Shown here piece by piece: positions 1-4,834 of a DNA stretch of 7,532 bases. The position numbers and the translations under genes are program-made. The stretch covers positions 1-7,532 of the forward strand of contig CAZPKC010000028.1 of assembly GCA_964587125.1 (NCBI GenBank), read 5' to 3'. Under the pieces are notes generated by a model, which had not been told where the DNA came from, searched no databases, and saw only the letters and a program-made list of their open reading frames with translations. Positions within the stretch are counted from its first letter, which is position 1. The number at the start of each line of letters is the position of its first letter. This stretch comes from CAIXLI01 sp964587125. Its GTDB lineage: Bacteria > Pseudomonadota > Alphaproteobacteria > UBA9219.

Positions 1-114
1 CGAACGCGGTGAGCGCGGCGTTGTTCTCGACCCTGAGGTAAGTCGCAGCCGGAGCCTCGAACGCGGTGAGCGCGGCGTTGTTCTCGACCCTGAGGTAAGT
101 CGCAGCCGGAGCTT
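1..114. repeat. 57-bp tandem repeat, two full copies, in frame
   Basis: Positions 1..57 and 58..114 are identical except for one base near the end (c at 56, t at 113). The change is synonymous on the minus strand (Glu GAG versus GAA). A third copy starts at 115 but departs after five bases (cgaac). The unit is 19 codons long and lies inside the gene on the minus strand. The array may continue to the left of the window. Confidence 0.95.
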
Positions 115-217
115 CGAACTTCGAAATCTTTTCATTGTAAATCTCAATTTTCTTGGCAAGCTTCACGCCTTCCAAAAACGTATTGAGAGAGGCTTCTTTG
201 TTGTCTAATTTAAACAT
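1..217 (-). CDS. Partial gene with 19-residue tandem repeats (3' end off left edge)
   Basis: The reading frame opens with ATG at 217 and stays open to the left edge, so only the first 72 residues are present. The start is supported by an AAGGAA Shine-Dalgarno about 8 bases upstream and by a 13-base overlap with the gene before it. The first ~33 residues are hydrophilic and helical-looking (MFKLDNKEASLNTFLEGVKL, then a Lys/Ile/Glu-rich stretch). Two copies of a 19-residue unit then follow, containing EAPAATYLRVENNAALTAF, each encoded by 57 bases. I do not recognise the family. In-frame tandem repeats in a phage-like gene would fit a structural or fibrous protein, but that is inference. The true length and number of repeats are unknown because the gene leaves the window. 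Confidence 0.75.
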   Translation of the reverse strand, partial: MFKLDNKEASLNTFLEGVKLAKKIEIYNEKISKFEAPAATYLRVENNAALTAFEAPAATYLRVENNAALTAF

Positions 218-420
218 CTTCTGGTTCCTTTGCGTTTTTCTGGGGCTAAAGTTAAGCCGCATTTATCCGCGTGGACATGTTTGCCGTGTTCCTCAATAAA
301 TTTTGTAAGGCATTTAAACCAACCATATATTGGAGGAAAAGAGGGTTCTTCTTCGTTCGGGGGGCGTATTGGTTTCTTCATATCAAGACGACCATTGTAT
401 TTTGTCGTTTGAGTTTTCAT
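205..420 (-). CDS. Hypothetical small phage-type protein, 71 aa
   Basis: A strong AGGAGGT Shine-Dalgarno lies 4 to 5 bases before ATG at 420. The start overlaps the stop of the 33-codon gene upstream (ATGA), and the 3' end overlaps the next gene by 13 bases, so it sits firmly in the operon. The protein is basic at both ends, with a Pro/Glu stretch (PIRPPNEEEPSFPP, residues 18 to 31), one aromatic patch (IYGWF) and two cysteines. No membrane segment or recognised domain is visible. A second in-frame Met at residue 14 has no comparable ribosome site, so the upstream start is preferred. Function unknown. Confidence 0.7.
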   Translation of the reverse strand: MKTQTTKYNGRLDMKKPIRPPNEEEPSFPPIYGWFKCLTKFIEEHGKHVHADKCGLTLAPEKRKGTRRCLN

Positions 421-518
421 AGATACCTCCTATAAAACCGTTTCAACCAGCGCAGAATGCGCCAATCGACCGCATAGGCTTTAATTGATCCGCCAAGGGC
501 AAGTAATCGGAAATTCAT
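417..518 (-). CDS. 33-residue cationic Trp/Arg-rich microprotein
   Basis: This short gene fills what would otherwise be a 94-base gap. Its ATG (516..518) overlaps the stop of the upstream gene as ATGA, and its stop (417..419) overlaps the ATG of the downstream gene as ATGA, so it is stitched in at both ends. A GGGAGGGTGGC Shine-Dalgarno lies just upstream of its start. The peptide begins MNFRLLALGG and ends WRILRWLKRFYRRYL. The last 15 residues alternate Trp/Leu/Ile/Phe/Tyr with Arg/Lys and would form a basic amphipathic helix. Such a tail could touch membranes or nucleic acid, but this is inference. No family is recognised. The downstream gene's AGGAGGT site codes for its Arg-Arg near the C-terminus, so the region is used twice. 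Confidence 0.65.
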   Translation of the reverse strand: MNFRLLALGGSIKAYAVDWRILRWLKRFYRRYL

Positions 519-799
519 GCCACCCTCCCGCGAAAACCAACGTGCCTTGATATATTACCACCATTCACGCGAATGATTTCCAAACCATCCTTACCCATAA
601 TTTCCACATCGACGAGCCAGCCTAGCCACTTATCCCAAGTCAACCCAACAACCTTGCCAATCGCATACAAACGAGCGTCTGGCGTGTATACATCGACAAG
701 CTGGTTTTTTTGACACGGCGGGTTCTCATAATACCAACGCTGCGTATCGTTCATGTAGTTATCGGAGAAGTTTTGAAGTGAATCGAGAAAGTCTGACAT
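515..799 (-). CDS. Hypothetical protein, 94 aa, beta-rich C-terminal half
   Basis: Two consecutive ATG codons (802 and 799) follow an AGGAGG site. The second has the better spacing (5 bases against 2), so it is chosen here; the alternative adds one Met. The N-terminal third is polar and aromatic (FSDNYMNDTQRWYYENPP). From about residue 34 there are alternating short strands (LVDVYTP, YAIGKVVGLTW, GWLVDVEIM, EIIRVNGGNIS), which suggests a small beta-barrel or SH3-like fold; this is read from the pattern only. It is separated from the preceding gene by about 55 bases with no visible terminator and overlaps the next gene by ATGA. Function unknown. Confidence 0.75.
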   Translation of the reverse strand: MSDFLDSLQNFSDNYMNDTQRWYYENPPCQKNQLVDVYTPDARLYAIGKVVGLTWDKWLGWLVDVEIMGKDGLEIIRVNGGNISRHVGFRGRVA

Positions 800-854
800 C
801 ATAACCTCCTATGAGAGAGACAATCGAGAATTAGCTTTATCGTTTTTACGAATC

Positions 855-1145
855 TTAATCTGTTATCCACTTTCCGTTGACAAGATACTCTACGTTGCCC
901 GTTATTTTGTTGACGCGCTCTTTCGGATGATTCGGCGCGGTGATTTCGATTCCTTTCGGTGGTGGGACTGTTTTATTTTTCTCTCTTGCCTGTTCCTCTT
1001 GTGCTTCCTGAATTGCAGAAGAAAAAACCTGTTCACGATCAACAATAAGCGTAAAATGCGTTTCTGTTGCCGCACCGATGATATAAGCACCAGCGATTAA
1101 GATGCACACGACGAGGACAGATACAGATGTTGTTAGGTGTTTCAT
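855..1145 (-). CDS. Single-pass membrane protein with short coiled-coil-like tail, 96 aa
   Basis: Residues 7 to 26 (SVSVLVVCILIAGAYIIGAA) form one hydrophobic segment next to the N-terminus, followed by a Gln/Glu/Lys-rich helical stretch (about 43 to 58) and a Pro-rich link (VPPPKG). This is the layout of an N-terminally anchored protein whose tail lies outside the cytoplasm. The cysteine at 14 is not preceded by a good lipobox, so a membrane anchor is more likely than a lipoprotein. An inner-membrane spanin has a similar outline, but no lysis genes are visible nearby, so I do not assign that role. The start overlaps the upstream stop (ATGA, 1142..1145) and has no strong ribosome site of its own, which points to translational coupling. 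Confidence 0.75.
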   Translation of the reverse strand: MKHLTTSVSVLVVCILIAGAYIIGAATETHFTLIVDREQVFSSAIQEAQEEQAREKNKTVPPPKGIEITAPNHPKERVNKITGNVEYLVNGKWITD

Positions 1146-1384
1146 AGCGTCGTCCCGTGTTGAAAGTTATAGGCATCTAGCCGCGCACGTTCATCAAGTT
1201 CCTCTTCGGTAGGTTCTTCCTCTTTCGTCCCAAAACGTTCAAGAAGCTCTTCCTCTCCTTGAACCTTCGTAATTGCACCGCCGTGAATGTCTTCGTCCCC
1301 GAAGTGAGTCAACCAATCATTTATGAATGCTATGCAGCGTTCACGTTCCGCTAAGACCTCCGGTGTCGTTTGTGGATTAGACAT
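1142..1384 (-). CDS. Acidic hypothetical protein, 80 aa
   Basis: The start ATG at 1384 overlaps the end of the upstream gene by 8 bases, and the stop overlaps the next start as ATGA. The protein is strongly acidic in its second half (GEEELLERFGTKEEEPTEEE) and is predicted to be mostly helical, with no membrane segment or recognised catalytic motif. The short N-terminal half contains a Cys and a Trp in a helix-like run (ERERCIAFINDWLTHF). Small acidic phage proteins can be DNA mimics or anti-host factors, but nothing here proves that. Function unknown. Confidence 0.7.
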   Translation of the reverse strand: MSNPQTTPEVLAERERCIAFINDWLTHFGDEDIHGGAITKVQGEEELLERFGTKEEEPTEEELDERARLDAYNFQHGTTL

Positions 1385-1664
1385 CTTCCATCAACCTTTC
1401 TACGGCAGTAATCGAATCCTGAACTGCATCGGAGCCTATTCCGCCAATCTTCGGAAAAGTTAGGAGGACAGCTTCGTATTTTAGCTTCAAAACGGCTAGT
1501 CGCGCTATAACACGGTGCAACGTATACTCATCAAGCGGTCGCGTTTGAGTATCGGAAGCGCCATCGCAACCTGACGGGCTTTTGCTTTCGCTCACGCCAT
1601 CTTTGGCGCGCCCGTGTTCCTGTCCCGTCAATTCGGGTCTGACTTCCGATTTTGTCGTTTTCAT
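1377..1664 (-). CDS. Hypothetical protein, 95 aa, disordered N-half and helical C-half
   Basis: ATG at 1664 overlaps the upstream TGA (ATGA) and is preceded by a GGAAGGGAG ribosome site. Residues 1 to about 43 are rich in Ser, Gly, Asp and Thr and look disordered. Residues from about 45 to 95 look like two or three helices (YTLHRVIARLAVLKLKYEAV, then DAVQDSITAVERLMEDV). No motif is recognised. Its position in a chain of overlapping genes supports expression, and its sequence gives no functional hint. Confidence 0.7.
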   Translation of the reverse strand: MKTTKSEVRPELTGQEHGRAKDGVSESKSPSGCDGASDTQTRPLDEYTLHRVIARLAVLKLKYEAVLLTFPKIGGIGSDAVQDSITAVERLMEDV

Positions 1665-2011
1665 TTTACAAACTCCCTTCCTCTGGTTTCAAAAAGGCCG
1701 TTTAATTCGGGGTAGGCAAGCATACAAAGCCGTGCGAGGTCGGGGAACATATCGTTATTAAGTTTCCATCCGTCACCTTTTTCGCGCAACGCCGAGTTGT
1801 GACGAAGCCATTCTCCTATCGTGCGCGACGAATAGTGATCGCGGCGCATGACGCCCTTGACGTATTTTGCCTGTGTCGCAAAGGCGGAAAATATGTGGAG
1901 ATTTTCGACAATCCATTCGCAGAACTCGTCCGTAAAAAGTCCTCTGTTCGTGTCGAGTATGTCGAGCGGGAATTGTCTGTCGAAAAGAGTTGGAGAATCC
2001 GATGTCAACAT
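1661..2011 (-). CDS. Small phage-associated protein of a widespread uncharacterised family, 116 aa
   Basis: After a variable N-terminal ~35 residues, the protein shows a pattern familiar from many small phage and bacterial proteins: an aromatic helix (IVENLHIFSAF, about 34 to 44), then HYSSRTIGEWLRHNSALRE (about 59 to 77), then WKLNNDMFPDLARLCML (about 82 to 98) and a closing PELNGLFETR. The combination of a 'YS.R.I.E.LR' helix, 'KLNN...PDLAR' and 'P...G.FE.R' is what I recall as the family signature. To my knowledge the family has no assigned function. The start at 2011 overlaps the upstream gene by 7 bases and the stop overlaps the next start (ATGA), so it is co-translated with its neighbours. 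Confidence 0.75.
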   Translation of the reverse strand: MLTSDSPTLFDRQFPLDILDTNRGLFTDEFCEWIVENLHIFSAFATQAKYVKGVMRRDHYSSRTIGEWLRHNSALREKGDGWKLNNDMFPDLARLCMLAYPELNGLFETRGREFVK

Positions 2012-2415
2012 GGCAGCTTTGCCTTTCTGCGGACTCGGTAGGCGTTTGAGAGAATCGCCGATCCTGTTGTTTTTTCGAGTCCGGTTAACAACGGCGTTTC
2101 TTTTGCGAGAAGAAACCGGAGAAAGTTGACAAGCGTTGAATGACTCCTTTCAAGGGCAAAAAGTGTCTCGGCGTCGTAGCTTCCCGTGCGCGGTTCTCCG
2201 ATCGGCCCGAACTCGCTGAGCTTTCTTTGATCGGGATTGCATAGCGGGCACGGCCCGTCTCCGCTCCGCTCGTGGCCCTTTTCGCATCTCCCCTCGGACG
2301 GCCTTTTTATCGTCTGCCGATGCGGGATCGAGTCGAGAAAAGCCCGATTCATCTGATTCGCAAAAGCAAAAAGCTCCGCGCCAAAGGGCGACATGGGTTT
2401 TTTCTCTGCGCTCAT
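2005..2415 (-). CDS. Hypothetical protein with one zinc-knuckle-like motif, 136 aa
   Basis: This is the first substantial gene of the leftward block. Residues about 44 to 59 read CEKGHERSGDGPCPLC: a Cys-x3-His and a CPLC pair that could together bind one zinc ion. The remainder has a helical N-terminus (FGAELFAFANQMNRAFLDSI) and a helical C-terminal half (ETLFALERSHSTLVNFLRFLLAKE) ending in a basic tail. The ribosome site (GGGG about 6 bases upstream) is weak. Its ATG overlaps the TGA of a possible 25-codon leader, which may help it be translated. A DNA- or RNA-binding role is plausible from the zinc motif and basic tail, but no family is recognised. Confidence 0.65.
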   Translation of the reverse strand: MSAEKKPMSPFGAELFAFANQMNRAFLDSIPHRQTIKRPSEGRCEKGHERSGDGPCPLCNPDQRKLSEFGPIGEPRTGSYDAETLFALERSHSTLVNFLRFLLAKETPLLTGLEKTTGSAILSNAYRVRRKAKLPC

Positions 2416-2489
2416 TTTGACCCCCTAGCCGACTTCACTGCTTGGCTTTTTCCGTAAACGTCCATTCCCAATTTTTGTGTCTCCCGCAT
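2412..2489 (-). CDS. Possible 25-residue leader peptide
   Basis: ATG at 2489 opens a 25-codon frame (MRETQKLGMDVYGKSQAVKS and five more residues) whose TGA overlaps the ATG of the next gene as ATGA, the same join used throughout this block. There is no recognisable Shine-Dalgarno upstream of it, so translation is doubtful unless the transcript starts close to the ATG. If real, it is the first gene of the leftward operon or a coupling leader. The call rests only on the overlap and on the lack of any other gene here. Confidence 0.3.
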   Translation of the reverse strand: MRETQKLGMDVYGKSQAVKSARGSK

Positions 2490-2516
2490 TGAGGTTTTAA
2501 GGTGGTTTCTTTGTAG

Positions 2517-2540
2517 CGCAAATATTGCGTCAATTGCAAT
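2517..2540. promoter_or_regulatory. Overlapping dyads, candidate operator
   Basis: CGCAA (2517..2521) and TTGCG (2525..2529) form a 5-bp inverted repeat with a 3-base centre. ATTGC (2524..2528) and GCAAT (2536..2540) form a second one with a 7-base centre that overlaps the first. The cluster lies in the middle of a divergent control region, where a phage repressor would be expected to bind. No repressor gene is seen in the window, and short AT-rich dyads occur by chance. Confidence 0.35.
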
Positions 2541-2651
2541 CGAAAAAGATGGTGTCTTTCAACGCATTGAAACCAATATGTATTTTAATTGTCTTGATAA
2601 GAATCAAAAAGTTTTATAGCTTGAGAGTCGGGGGGCGCGGATTCGAAGCCG

Positions 2652-2727
2652 TTTGCCTCACTTCAACCCTCAGCTGGGTCGGGGCTGCCCCTCCACTTTT
2701 CTTTCTGCGCTGAGGCAAAGCTGAGGG
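2652..2727 (+). promoter_or_regulatory. Interleaved inverted repeats covering the ribosome site: candidate RNA switch
   Basis: TTTGCCTCA (2652..2660) is the exact reverse complement of TGAGGCAAA (2711..2719), and CCCTCAGCT (2667..2675) is the exact reverse complement of AGCTGAGGG (2719..2727). The pairs cross, so an RNA could form an H-type pseudoknot. The last arm contains GAGGG, the likely Shine-Dalgarno of the gene starting at TTG 2732. CCTCAGC (2668..2674) can instead pair with GCTGAGG (2709..2715), which leaves the ribosome site free. A small GGGG/CCCC hairpin (2681..2684 with 2688..2691) lies in the loop. The pairings are read directly; the regulatory role is inference. Confidence 0.5.
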
Positions 2728-2731
2728 AATC

Positions 2732-3541
2732 TTGCATTATTTTTCTTTTAATATCCCAGATTACAGAGCGAAAACTTCTCATTTATCAGATGACGAGGAC
2801 TTGGCCTATCGAAGATTGACCGAGGAATATTATCTAGAGGAATCGGCGCTCCCGAACGACGTCGAAAAGCTATCCCGAAAAATAAGAATGCCCTCAAAAA
2901 TTTCTGCGGTGGAATCTGTCCTTAAAGAGTTTTTTTTCCTTGGAGAAGACGGACTGTGGCACAAGAACCGTTGCGACAACGCTATCGCATCTTATAAAAA
3001 ACTACAAAAAAGCGGAAAAATTGGCGGCAAGAAAAGAGTTAAGAATCAAACGCTTGCCAAGGGTACCTTGACCGACCCTTGCATTACCCTTCAAGCAACC
3101 AATAACCAAGAACCAATAACCAAGAAAGAAAGTAAGAAAGAGACCCCCACTTCCCCCACGTCTGAAGGCATTCTTCCTTTCAAAAAAGAATCAAAGAAAT
3201 TTGATGTAGAAAAAATCCCTCTGCCGGATTGGCTTCCGTCTGAAACTTGGATTGATTTCTGTCGACACAGAGTTTTTCTAAAAAAGCCAATGTCAGAACG
3301 CGCCGCTAAGCTTGCCTTGATGCAGCTATCAAAATTTAAAGCAAAGGGGAAAAACCCGATTGATATTATAAATCAGTCGATCATGCGAGGTTGGGCTGGA
3401 CTTTTTGAGATAAAAGAAAATTTTCAAAATAAGCAATTCGCTCCCGCGTCGACAAAACGAACATATTCGGACGATCTGCGCGATGCGGCGGATTCGGCAA
3501 ATCGAAACCTAGAAAGGAAATCTGAAAATGGAATCTATTAA
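2732..3541 (+). CDS. DUF1376 (YdaU-type) phage replication initiator-like protein, 269 aa
   Basis: Residues 2 to about 88 match the DUF1376 pattern: HYFSFNIPDYRAKTSHL, DEDLAYRRLTEEYY, the ALPNDVEKLSRKIRM helix, then a VLKEFF..GEDGLWHKNRC ending. A Lys/Ser/Thr-rich linker (about 90 to 163) follows, and then a second module (about 164 to 229: LPDWLPSETWIDFCRHRV...ERAAKLALMQL...INQSIMRGWAGLFEIK) of the kind found at the C-terminus of phage replication proteins. Such proteins are thought to bind the phage origin or help recruit the host replicative helicase. The start is TTG at 2732, because the domain begins right there and a GAGGG site lies 4 bases upstream; that site is inside a strong inverted repeat. 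It overlaps the next gene by 14 bases. Family identity is likely; the biochemical role is by analogy. Confidence 0.85.
   Translation: MHYFSFNIPDYRAKTSHLSDDEDLAYRRLTEEYYLEESALPNDVEKLSRKIRMPSKISAVESVLKEFFFLGEDGLWHKNRCDNAIASYKKLQKSGKIGGKKRVKNQTLAKGTLTDPCITLQATNNQEPITKKESKKETPTSPTSEGILPFKKESKKFDVEKIPLPDWLPSETWIDFCRHRVFLKKPMSERAAKLALMQLSKFKAKGKNPIDIINQSIMRGWAGLFEIKENFQNKQFAPASTKRTYSDDLRDAADSANRNLERKSENGIY
3097..3124 (+). repeat. Two 14-bp direct repeats, possible origin iterons
   Basis: AACCAATAACCAAG occurs twice in perfect tandem (3097..3110 and 3111..3124), itself built of near-identical 7-mers AACCAAT/AACCAAG. The repeat lies in the linker of the replication gene, encoding TNNQEPITKK. Because 14 is not a multiple of 3, the two copies encode different residues, so selection on protein repeats does not explain it. 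Phage lambda carries its origin iterons inside gene O, so an origin inside this initiator gene is plausible. Confidence 0.5.
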
Positions 3542-4307
3542 ATCCATAGCGGCAGGCGTTGTCCAAACGATCTCTAAAATTTCTCAGCCAAAGACATTGA
3601 CCGTTTCTCTTCCGGCAAGACCGTATCCGCTTGAAGGAAACGACATAGAGAAACTGGAATCGGCAATCCAAAAAATTTTTACTATAGAAAAAAAGCCTAT
3701 TTTTGGAATAGTTCCTGTTCGTGATATTTCCGGCGAAGTTTTTAAGCACGAGTTTGACGAAATAGGAAGAGAGGACGTTTACACTCCGCGATCGGACGAA
3801 GCCCCGCAACAGCTCAAGGACGCGCTTCTGAGACCAGCGGCGCGGACTCACATCGTGTTTCATCTAACCCGCCTTGCCACGCACCGACGCGATACGACAG
3901 GAAGGGAGGCTTTCGCGGTAAAGGTCGAAGATATTGCCCGCGATCTTGAAGGCGTTTCAGAGTGGGCGGTAATTATTTCTTGTAAAGAATTCAGAAATGA
4001 GCCGGAAACGTGGTACCCAAACACAGGAAAAATAACAGAAGCGATTCTAAAAAACCAGAAAAAGATTGAAGGGATGTTTTTAAGACCGGAAAATCTTCTA
4101 ACAAAAAAGGAGAAAAAATCTATGGTAAAAAAGTCCGATTATTATTTCGACCCTCGCGAGAATCCAATCCGCCGCGTGCTGTGCGATTTTCTTATTTCCG
4201 TAGGCGAGGAAGACCATTTTGAATCTACGCGATTCTGGTCTAACTATGACTTGAAGCGACAAGCTGATCTGAGGGGATTCAAATCGGAAGAAGGAAAATC
4301 AGCATGA
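3528..4307 (+). CDS. Phage replication-module protein, possible helicase-loader-like, 259 aa
   Basis: The start ATG at 3528 has an AAAGGAAA ribosome site about 8 bases upstream and overlaps the initiator gene by 14 bases; its TGA overlaps the next ATG (4304..4307). Residues 1 to about 95 are of no recognised type. Residues about 100 to 180 (ALLRPAARTHIVFHLTRLAT, VEDIARDLEGVSEWAVIISC, then EPETWYPNTGKITEAI) resemble the segment 'DL....W......P.....P...EL' seen in phage helicase-loader or loader-inhibitor-like proteins such as the G39P type. The position next to a DUF1376 initiator fits. The C-terminal ~70 residues are polar and charged. I regard the loader assignment as a reasonable guess; the gene itself is secure. 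Confidence 0.7.
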   Translation: MESIKSIAAGVVQTISKISQPKTLTVSLPARPYPLEGNDIEKLESAIQKIFTIEKKPIFGIVPVRDISGEVFKHEFDEIGREDVYTPRSDEAPQQLKDALLRPAARTHIVFHLTRLATHRRDTTGREAFAVKVEDIARDLEGVSEWAVIISCKEFRNEPETWYPNTGKITEAILKNQKKIEGMFLRPENLLTKKEKKSMVKKSDYYFDPRENPIRRVLCDFLISVGEEDHFESTRFWSNYDLKRQADLRGFKSEEGKSA

Positions 4308-4536
4308 TCCAATGGACGGAAAAGACGGTTCCGGTTTCCTCGTTGAAGCCATACGAACGGAATCCCCGTTTGATTACCAAAGAGGCTTACGACTGCCTCA
4401 AAAAATCAATTTCGGAGCTTGGCTACCACTAATGGAACTTGATCCAAAATATGCGGACGTGATAGTTAAGCGCTGGCAGGACTTTACAGGGAAGAAAGCA
4501 ACCCACGCAGACACAGGATTCCCGTTTGCTGGCTAG
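4304..4536 (+). pseudogene. Remnant of a ParB-domain/DNA methyltransferase fusion with large internal deletion
   Basis: Starting at ATG 4304 (ATGA overlap with the previous gene; AAGGAA ribosome site), 42 codons read MIQWTEKTVPVSSLKPYERN, then PRLITKEAYDCLKKSISELG-YH, and stop at 4430..4432. This is the beginning of a ParB/sulfiredoxin-like domain (the VSSLKPYERNPR strand-turn and the first helix). In the +2 relative frame, from about 4426 to 4536, the sequence reads LMELDPKYADVIVKRWQDFT and GKKATHADTG, the characteristic end of phage ParB-adenine/cytosine methyltransferase fusions, where 'ELDPKY.DVIVKRW..FTGKKA' closes the methylase fold. Everything in between, including the catalytic DPPY-type and SAM-binding motifs, is missing. 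From memory such fusions run to roughly 400 residues. The protein cannot methylate DNA. Either a real deletion or a misassembly is possible. Confidence 0.75.
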
Positions 4537-4567
4537 TTTTGGGGGGGTGTGGCGCGTTTTTATGGGC

Positions 4568-4583
4568 AGGATGCCACCATCCT
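4568..4583. terminator. Hairpin in convergent intergenic region, candidate terminator
   Basis: AGGATG (4568..4573) and CATCCT (4578..4583) make a 6-bp stem with a CCAC loop. Outer bases GGCTAG (4531..4536) and CTAGCC (4582..4587) could also pair across it. It lies between the ends of the rightward and leftward operons, where a bidirectional terminator would be expected. No clear T-run follows on either strand, so intrinsic termination is uncertain. Confidence 0.35.
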
Positions 4584-4623
4584 AGCCAAAAACACAAAAA
4601 ACGCTTCCTCAGGCTTGTATTGC

Positions 4624-4644
4624 GAAAGTAATTAAAATACTTTC
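4624..4644. repeat. 7-bp inverted repeat in convergent region
   Basis: GAAAGTA (4624..4630) and TACTTTC (4638..4644) are exact inverted copies separated by ATTAAAA. The site lies immediately downstream of the leftward operon's last stop (4649). It could be the second half of a bidirectional terminator region, an mRNA 3'-end stabiliser or a protein-binding site; the AT-rich stem is weak. Confidence 0.4.
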
Positions 4645-4648
4645 ATGA

Positions 4649-4834
4649 TTAAAAGACGGCTTTAACAGTTTTTTCAACCGCACGATTCCAATCGCAGCCG
4701 TAAACCTGCGCGGCGATCTCAACATAAAGCCAGAATATCAAGGCGAAGCCCATAAAGGCCCCGCAAAGGATGATTCGGATTATGCCAGACGAAGTTAACG
4801 GCTCAGGGATTTCGTGCATGGGGTAGGGTTTCAT
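4649..4834 (-). CDS. Small single-pass membrane protein, 61 aa
   Basis: The start ATG at 4834 overlaps the helicase stop as ATGA (4831..4834). The N-terminal 16 residues are polar with prolines (MKPYPMHEIPEPLTSS), residues about 18 to 40 form one strongly hydrophobic segment (IIRIILCGAFMGFALIFWLY), and the tail is short with a Cys and a basic helix. It is the last gene of the leftward operon. The size and layout allow a holin-like or other membrane role, but no family is recognised and there is no endolysin in the window. Confidence 0.65.
   Translation of the reverse strand: MKPYPMHEIPEPLTSSGIIRIILCGAFMGFALIFWLYVEIAAQVYGCDWNRAVEKTVKAVF

Larger units (their letters stand above)
2490..2731. 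promoter_or_regulatory. Divergent control region between leftward and rightward operons
   Basis: The leftward genes start near 2489 and the rightward replication genes at 2732, so promoters for both directions should lie here. Positions about 2517..2540 hold overlapping dyads, positions about 2565..2620 are AT-rich, and positions 2628..2727 are GC-rich with strong pairing potential. I could not place a convincing -35/-10 pair on either strand. On the minus strand TTGACG (2534..2529) is a possible -35 with a poor -10. On the plus strand the TTGATA...TATAGC stretch near 2594..2620 has short spacing. No gene is visible in the region. Confidence 0.55.

Noticed and set aside
1..114. CRISPR array
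   Set aside because: The 57-bp units are directly adjacent with no spacers and are in frame within a protein-coding gene.
2625..2660. tRNA 3' end or attachment site (TTCGAATCC on the minus strand)
   Set aside because: The base before TTCGAAT is C, not the required G, the T-stem does not pair, and no matching D-arm, anticodon arm or acceptor 5' strand is found upstream on that strand.
2525..2713. 62-residue plus-strand frame in the control region
   Set aside because: It starts with TTG and no ribosome site, overlaps the paired-repeat region, and its sequence looks like translated non-coding DNA.
2652..2727. HDV-like or twister ribozyme
   Set aside because: The crossing helices suggest a pseudoknot, but the spacing between the last two arms is zero, leaving no room for the P4/J4-2 region of HDV-like ribozymes, and no twister consensus is seen.
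3381..3863. Minus-strand frame of 160 residues
   Set aside because: It is antisense to the initiator and the loader-like gene; its composition is Arg/Phe/Asn-rich noise with no start signal.
4312..4536. Intact 74-residue gene
   Set aside because: Its first ~38 residues are the out-of-frame reading of a ParB-type N-terminus that starts at 4304; only the C-terminal part resembles a known protein.
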